From the NCBI GenBank assembly GCA_012964825.1, contig DTTI01000035.1:1-64000 (forward strand): 64,000 nt of DNA, in the 5' to 3' direction. Source of the DNA: Candidatus Neomarinimicrobiota bacterium. GTDB taxonomy: Bacteria > Fidelibacterota > Marinisomatia > Marinisomatales > S15-B10. This document shows positions 60,181 to 64,000 of this stretch, piece by piece. How positions within the stretch are numbered: position 1 is the stretch's first letter; each line of letters opens with the position of its first letter. The position numbers and the translations under genes were made by a program. The notes beneath the pieces are model-generated. The model ran no database searches and had not been told where the DNA came from. It was given only the letters and a program-made list of their open reading frames with translations.

Positions 60181-60428
60181 TTATCACGCCAGATCACTTT
60201 CGCCATCTCGTAGAGACCTACCACAATCCCACAGGCAATCCCTATCATAAACCAGAGAGGGAAAGATTCACGCCACCTGTCAACAAAATAACCGACACCC
60301 CCCAGAAGAATGATGGCCCCCGCCTGAACGTAGACCGCCCCGATGTATGGACCTGCCTGGCGCAACGATTCCGACATCCACCGAAATGAACTGGTGGTGA
60401 AGTTTTCACTTTTTTGATTGGAACTCAA
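60177..60428 (-). CDS. atpZ: AtpZ/AtpI-family small membrane protein
   Basis: An 83-residue protein with two helices (about 25-45 and 55-75). The pattern GAIILLGGVGYFVDRW with PLWFMIGIACGIVVGLYEMAK matches the AtpZ family (F0F1-ATPase gene-1 product), which is implicated in c-ring assembly or Mg2+/Ca2+ transport. It starts 8 nt after the bactofilin stop and heads the ATP synthase genes. Confidence 0.82.
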   Translation of the reverse strand: MSSNQKSENFTTSSFRWMSESLRQAGPYIGAVYVQAGAIILLGGVGYFVDRWRESFPLWFMIGIACGIVVGLYEMAKVIWRDK

Positions 60429-60436
60429 TTACTGTA

Positions 60437-60859
60437 TTAAACAGAGGATTCTTCGTCCGGTTTTTCAGGATACTCTTGGACGGTGGGTATTTCAGGCTGA
60501 GATTCAGCATTCTCCAGCGACTGTTGGTTTGTGGCAATATCGCATCGACCTTCGAAACTGGCTCCCTCCTCAATCACAAGCTGTTTATACACAATATCCC
60601 CGTAAACTTTGGAATTGCCCCTCAGAACAACCTTCCCCGCCTGAACGTTGCCGTGGACGGTGCCACCTACCATCACCTCCCCCGCTTCCATGTCACCTTT
60701 AACAATTCCGGTTCTTGTAATGCGGACTATGCCGGATGTTTTCACACTGCCCATGACTTTCCCGGAGATGATGGCGCCACCCTTCAGGACAATCTCACCG
60801 GTGATAACGGCATCTTCACCAATCATTGTTTCGACGTGCTTCTGATTACCTCTTTTCAT
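60437..60859 (-). CDS. Bactofilin (polymer-forming cytoskeletal protein)
   Basis: A 140-residue protein with a short N-terminal tail and a DUF583 beta-helix core (about residues 15-110) of repeated rungs such as GEIVLKGGAIISGKVMGSVK and GEVMVGGTVHGNVQAGKVVL. The C-terminal tail is acidic and disordered. Bactofilins self-assemble without nucleotide and organise cell-wall enzymes or ParABS. It overlaps the M23 peptidase gene, echoing the CcmA-Csd pairing of Helicobacter. Start at ATG 60859; the GTG just before is an alternative. Confidence 0.9.
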   Translation of the reverse strand: MKRGNQKHVETMIGEDAVITGEIVLKGGAIISGKVMGSVKTSGIVRITRTGIVKGDMEAGEVMVGGTVHGNVQAGKVVLRGNSKVYGDIVYKQLVIEEGASFEGRCDIATNQQSLENAESQPEIPTVQEYPEKPDEESSV

Positions 60860-61628
60860 CACTCCCCAGTGTCATATAATCTGCTCTGTACTCCGCTATG
60901 AAAAGCGCCGGATCCATGGTGTTTCCATCTTTCCAGATCTCAAAATGCAGATGGGGACCACTGGTAACACCGGTTTCTCCTACCAGTGCAATCAGTTCAC
61001 CCCGCTTTACGCGATGCTTCTCTTTCACAAGGTTCTCAGCGTTGTGACCGTAAAGCGAAAAATAGCCATTACCGTGATAAATTATGATCAGATTTCCGTA
61101 AGAGTAGTGCCAGCCGGAAAAAACGACCAGACCATCGGCCGTTGAGTGAACGGCCGTCCGTACCGGCGCAGCCACATCCAACCCGGAGTGTCCCTGCTGA
61201 GTGGAGGATGCCCCTTCCAAAAATGATTGCGAAACAAAACCGTGAACCGGCACATGGGAAGGTACATTCTCCAAGTATGAAACAGGAATTGTTAGAGGCA
61301 ATTCCCCACCTCCTGATGCGCTTGGTTCCGTGGTGGCCGGCACGCCCAAAGACTGCCTGACATATGTGTCCATTTCCTGAATGCGTTGAAGGTCGCGGAT
61401 CATTGCAAACACTTCCTTTCTCTCGCTCCTCATTTTTTGGTTATCAGCGTTCAGGTCAGCAATTTGTTTGAGTTGACCAGCAGAGTATAAGAGTGCAGTG
61501 ATACCGCCAACCACAGAGAGCAATACAGCCAGTACAAGGAACCGGAGGCCGCCGCGGCTGAGCCGGAATCGCTTGGTTTTTTCTTCCTTTTCCGAAACGA
61601 ACAGAATTGTGTACTTCTCACCTGCCAT
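60846..61628 (-). CDS. M23-family peptidoglycan metallopeptidase with TM and coiled coil
   Basis: A 260-residue membrane-anchored LytM-type enzyme. A cytoplasmic basic tail (KRFRLSRGG) precedes one membrane helix (about 29-50), then a coiled coil (QIADLNADNQKMRSERKEVF) and the M23 domain (about 135-250), with zinc ligands in HSGLDVAAP and GPHLHFEIWKDG. It would cut peptidoglycan cross-links. It ends in an overlap with the bactofilin gene and starts 3 nt after the parB stop, so chromosome segregation, cell-shape and ATP synthase genes appear to run in one transcript. Confidence 0.9.
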   Translation of the reverse strand: MAGEKYTILFVSEKEEKTKRFRLSRGGLRFLVLAVLLSVVGGITALLYSAGQLKQIADLNADNQKMRSERKEVFAMIRDLQRIQEMDTYVRQSLGVPATTEPSASGGGELPLTIPVSYLENVPSHVPVHGFVSQSFLEGASSTQQGHSGLDVAAPVRTAVHSTADGLVVFSGWHYSYGNLIIIYHGNGYFSLYGHNAENLVKEKHRVKRGELIALVGETGVTSGPHLHFEIWKDGNTMDPALFIAEYRADYMTLGSDEKR

Positions 61629-61631
61629 GTT

Positions 61632-62504
61632 TTAGTCTTCAATCTCTGAAAAAAGTTCTAGGAGTCGCTCTAGGTCATCATCAGAAAAATAGCTGATTTC
61701 AATGGTGCCCCCTTTTCGCTTAGGGGCAATGAAGACCTTTGTGCCGAAAATTGAGATCAGATCATTTTCTAGTTTTCTGATGTCCGCCGATTTGGCGAGC
61801 TTCAGTTTTTTCTTCCGCCTTTTAACGGGGACCTTGCCGTCGCTCATCTGCGCCACAAGCTCTTCCACGGTACGAACAGATTCCTGCCTTTCCACAACCC
61901 GCTTACAGAGAGACAACATTTGGGAGGTCTTTTTCAGTCTCAACAGGGCGCGGGCATGTCCGGCTGAGATTTCATTCTTCCGCAGGCTTTCAATCACTTC
62001 AGCAGGCAGTTTCAGCAGCCTCATAGTATTTGAAATATTGGCACGGCTTTTTCCTACCGCCTTGGCAATTGCCGTATGGGACAGCTTATACTTTTTGCTG
62101 AGCATGGCATAAGCTTCAGCCTCTTCCACAACATTGAGATTCTCCCGCTGGATGTTTTCAATCAGCGCCATCTCCACCATTTCAACATCATCTTCGATCT
62201 CCAGAACATGAGCCGGCACTTCCGTGAGACCCGCAAGCTTCGCCGCCCGCAGACGCCTCTCTCCTGCTATCAGTTCATAACCTTTATCCCGGGTCCGAAT
62301 GGTGACAGGCTGTATTATCCCTTTTTCACGTATGGATTCTGCCAGTTCTCTGAGGCTTTTATCATCAAATTTCTGCCGGGGCTGATGCGGATTCGGTAAG
62401 ACAAGATTTAAAGGGACATGGAAGATTGAATCAGTCCGGACCGACTCATCCGTCGTCTCGCGAATAAGTGCGTTTATTCCTCTACCTAGCCTTTTTGTTG
62501 CCAC
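61632..62504 (-). CDS. parB: Chromosome partitioning protein ParB
   Basis: A 290-residue CTPase and parS-binding protein. The N-terminus KRLGRGINALI, the ParB/Srx box (INPHQPRQKFDD-like VLPNPHQPRQKF, and ELIAGERRLRAAKLAGL) and the helix-turn-helix region (HTAIAKAVGKSRANISNTMR) are all visible, followed by a C-terminal dimerisation domain (residues about 240-290). GTG 62504 is chosen over TTG 62510 by the GGAG spacing. It overlaps parA by 23 nt. Confidence 0.94.
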   Translation of the reverse strand: MATKRLGRGINALIRETTDESVRTDSIFHVPLNLVLPNPHQPRQKFDDKSLRELAESIREKGIIQPVTIRTRDKGYELIAGERRLRAAKLAGLTEVPAHVLEIEDDVEMVEMALIENIQRENLNVVEEAEAYAMLSKKYKLSHTAIAKAVGKSRANISNTMRLLKLPAEVIESLRKNEISAGHARALLRLKKTSQMLSLCKRVVERQESVRTVEELVAQMSDGKVPVKRRKKKLKLAKSADIRKLENDLISIFGTKVFIAPKRKGGTIEISYFSDDDLERLLELFSEIED

Positions 62505-63258
62505 TATCAAGCATCTCCTGAACCAAAGTTAAGTAATCCTGAGCACCAGGTGAATTGGCTTCGTACAATAAGATCGGCTTGCCGAAACTGGGCGCTTCAC
62601 TGAGACGTACATTTCGTCTGATCACGGTCTTGAACGTTTTCCCGTTGAAATATTCACGCAACTCTTTTTCAACCTGTTTCGAAAGGTTCAGCCGTCCGTC
62701 ATACATGGTAATGAGAACACCTTCAATATCGAGCTTAGTGTTCAGGTGGCGTTGTACGAGACGGATGGTCTGAAGCAGTTGGCTCAATCCCTCGAGGGCA
62801 AAATATTCGCACTGAATCGGGATGAGGACAGAATCAGCGGTGGAGAGCGCGTTCAGTGTCAACAGTCCCAGCGATGGTGGACAGTCCAGCAGGATGTAAT
62901 CGTATTTCTTCACCTGTCTCTTAATACAGTCCCGGAGCCGGTACTCTCTCGCCATCATCCCCACGAGTTCTATCTCGGCACCCACGAGATCATGGGTGCT
63001 GGGTACAAGATCGAGGTATTCTAAAGCTGTTTTCTTAATCCCCTTGGATATGGGCTTCTCCCTTATAAGGACATCATAAATAGTTGATCCATTGGGGGAA
63101 AACATTTCAGAGAGACCTGTGGTCGTGTTGGACTGAGGGTCAAGGTCAATGAGGAGTGTTTTGAATTCAGAAACAGCCAGACTCGCCGCAACATTGATGG
63201 CTGTGGTCGTCTTGCCGACACCACCCTTTTGATTGGCAAATGCAATTATCTTTCCCAT
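62482..63258 (-). CDS. parA: Chromosome partitioning ATPase ParA/Soj
   Basis: A 258-residue deviant Walker ATPase. The P-loop is KGGVGKTTTAINVAASLA, followed by LLIDLDPQSNTTTG and DYILLDCPPSLGLLTL, and the C-terminal TVIRRNVRLSEAPSFGKPI. It drives origin segregation with ParB. It is the first gene of the parA-parB-M23-bactofilin-atp cluster. The upstream gap with tdh-like gene holds two palindromic elements. Confidence 0.95.
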   Translation of the reverse strand: MGKIIAFANQKGGVGKTTTAINVAASLAVSEFKTLLIDLDPQSNTTTGLSEMFSPNGSTIYDVLIREKPISKGIKKTALEYLDLVPSTHDLVGAEIELVGMMAREYRLRDCIKRQVKKYDYILLDCPPSLGLLTLNALSTADSVLIPIQCEYFALEGLSQLLQTIRLVQRHLNTKLDIEGVLITMYDGRLNLSKQVEKELREYFNGKTFKTVIRRNVRLSEAPSFGKPILLYEANSPGAQDYLTLVQEMLDSGNKKAR

Positions 63259-63329
63259 GCGATTCCGACGGAGTAAGAAAATTGAATTTAACCCGAGGCT
63301 CGTCCAGAAACAAGGTGTCTTAAAACGAC

Positions 63330-63344
63330 TTTCTCGTCGAGAAA
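63330..63344. promoter_or_regulatory. 15-bp palindrome upstream of parA
   Basis: TTTCTCG-T-CGAGAAA is a perfect 7-1-7 palindrome in the gap between divergent parA and the SDR gene. It is not the parS consensus (16 bp, TGTTTCACGTGAAACA), though it shares the outer TTTC/GAAA. It may bind a regulator of either gene or a diverged ParB. Confidence 0.35.
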
Positions 63345-63357
63345 CTTCCCAAGTTAT

Positions 63358-63394
63358 GCTTGCGGAGGCGAGGTGCCCCGCCTATATTGCAAGC
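63358..63394. promoter_or_regulatory. Nested hairpin in the parA / SDR intergenic region
   Basis: GCTTGC (63358-63363) pairs with GCAAGC (63389-63394), and inside it AGGCG (63366-63370) pairs with CGCCT (63379-63383). The composite could fold in RNA as a leader structure or as DNA in a regulator site. No T-run follows on the plus strand. Confidence 0.35.
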
Positions 63395-63417
63395 AAGATT
63401 TTCACCCTTATTTAACC

Positions 63418-64000
63418 GTGCGAAAACCTGTTATCCTCATTACCGGTGCCAACGGCGAAATCGGACACGGACTGATCAAAGCTATCGCTGAACGTAACGA
63501 TTTCAACATTGTGGCGATGGACCTGGATCCGCTGGAAAGCGACCTAAAATTGATGGTTCAGGACGCCGTCACAGCAAACATATTGGATACTAATATGCTA
63601 GAACGAATCAACGCCAAATATGAGATATCAGCCATTTACCATTTGGCAGCAATCCTAAGCTCTCGAGCTGAATTTTCCCCCCACATCGCCCACGACGTAA
63701 ATGTGGGAGGAACACTGAACTTACTCAAGATTGCTGTGGAACAGGCATCCAGTCAGGGGAAAGCTGTGAAATTTTTCTTTCCCAGCTCCATTGCCGTATA
63801 TGGCCTTGGCGATGCTGACGTAAAAAAGAATGCCGGTGCCATTACTGAGAATGAATATTGCCAACCAAAAACAATGTACGGCTGCAATAAACTCTACTGT
63901 GAACATCTCGGAAGATACTTTTCCAAATATTATCAGCGCCTTTCTGCTGTTTCCCCCGGTGGCATGATCGATTTTAGGACTATTCGATTCCCCGGCCTCA
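63418..64000 (+). CDS. SDR NAD-dependent epimerase/L-threonine 3-dehydrogenase-like protein (partial)
   Basis: The first 194 residues of a protein cut by the window end; no stop is reached. It starts at GTG 63418. The extended-SDR NAD motif is G10-A-N-G13-E-I-G16, followed by AIYHLAAILSSRAE, PSSIAVYG, and the catalytic pair Y154/K158 in MYGCNK. The last residues (IDFRTIRFPGL) match the SDR type of L-threonine 3-dehydrogenase, which oxidises threonine to 2-amino-3-ketobutyrate. It is transcribed divergently from parA across a 159-bp gap with two palindromic elements. Specificity awaits the missing C-terminus. Confidence 0.82.
   Translation, partial: MRKPVILITGANGEIGHGLIKAIAERNDFNIVAMDLDPLESDLKLMVQDAVTANILDTNMLERINAKYEISAIYHLAAILSSRAEFSPHIAHDVNVGGTLNLLKIAVEQASSQGKAVKFFFPSSIAVYGLGDADVKKNAGAITENEYCQPKTMYGCNKLYCEHLGRYFSKYYQRLSAVSPGGMIDFRTIRFPGL

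Noticed and set aside
63233-63415. 60-residue plus-strand frame between parA and the SDR gene
   Set aside because: Overlaps the parA start and the hairpins; basic, repetitive composition and no clear ribosome site suggest chance.
62482-63417. Canonical parS site near parAB
   Set aside because: I found no TGTTTCACGTGAAACA or close variant in this region; the palindrome at 63330 differs in centre and length.

Overview
The window is a gene-dense stretch of bacterial chromosome. About 55 protein genes and one tRNA are packed with short or overlapping junctions, and no gene-free stretch exceeds 300 bp; the longest is 44218-44433. I see no rRNA, CRISPR array, insertion sequence, integrase or phage gene. 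The gene set points to a Gram-negative marine heterotroph: a TonB-dependent receptor, many lipoproteins and secreted enzymes, a VPS10/BNR protein, GH2 and GH92 mannosidases, tandem amidohydrolases, sodium symporters, Bacillus-type FadN/FadA/FadE beta-oxidation, and parAB-M23-bactofilin-atp synteny. My best guess is Marinimicrobia (SAR406 / Neomarinimicrobiota). That is an inference from content and style; no phylogenetic marker was compared.

Layout. 1-342: tRNA-Asp and translation initiation factor IF-1. 416-11752: envelope and periplasmic functions, namely a lipoprotein methyltransferase, a TonB receptor, a Tat-exported aminotransferase, a cytochrome c / PQQ dehydrogenase / NHL-propeller cluster, a large VPS10/BNR protein and a multiheme lipoprotein. 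11754-19114: a divergent gamma-glutamyltransferase-like lipoprotein, then beta-mannosidase and GH92 alpha-mannosidase lipoproteins that could together dismantle N-glycan or mannan cores. 19154-23528: a tight membrane operon of three very small membrane proteins, a sodium:solute symporter with an unusual inserted beta-rich domain, a MAPEG protein and an Nramp-superfamily transporter. 23525-26649 (minus): a ureohydrolase and a di-heme cytochrome c peroxidase fused to a parallel beta-helix.

26748-29885: a three-gene, translationally coupled operon of a cyclase-family hydrolase (kynurenine-formamidase type), an indoleamine 2,3-dioxygenase homologue and a reductive-dehalogenase-like iron-sulfur protein. 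This is the most novel unit in the window and suggests oxidative opening of tryptophan or (halo)indoles linked to a reductive step. 29923-38532: amino-acid metabolism and uptake, with an M20 peptidase, a Dabb protein, PspC, a fused 5-oxoprolinase/hydantoinase, two iron/2-oxoglutarate oxygenases and a divergent APC permease. 38579-43005: two overlapping amidohydrolase genes holding three amidohydrolase-like domains, only one of which keeps the HxH metal motif. 43027-44217: an FTR1 iron permease beside an internally deleted TonB receptor, with a Fur-like box upstream.

44434-50996: a TetR-controlled fatty-acid oxidation operon (fadE, fadA, a hemolysin III/PAQR protein, fadN) ending in a clear terminator. 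51033-53229 (minus): aspartyl-tRNA synthetase followed by a small alarmone hydrolase. 53379-62504+ (minus): parA, parB, an M23 peptidase, bactofilin, atpZ, atpI, then atpB-E-F-H-A-G-D-C, ended by an intrinsic terminator at 53275-53311. The c-subunit has proton-type rather than sodium-type ligands. 63418-64000: the start of a threonine-dehydrogenase-like SDR protein, cut by the window edge.
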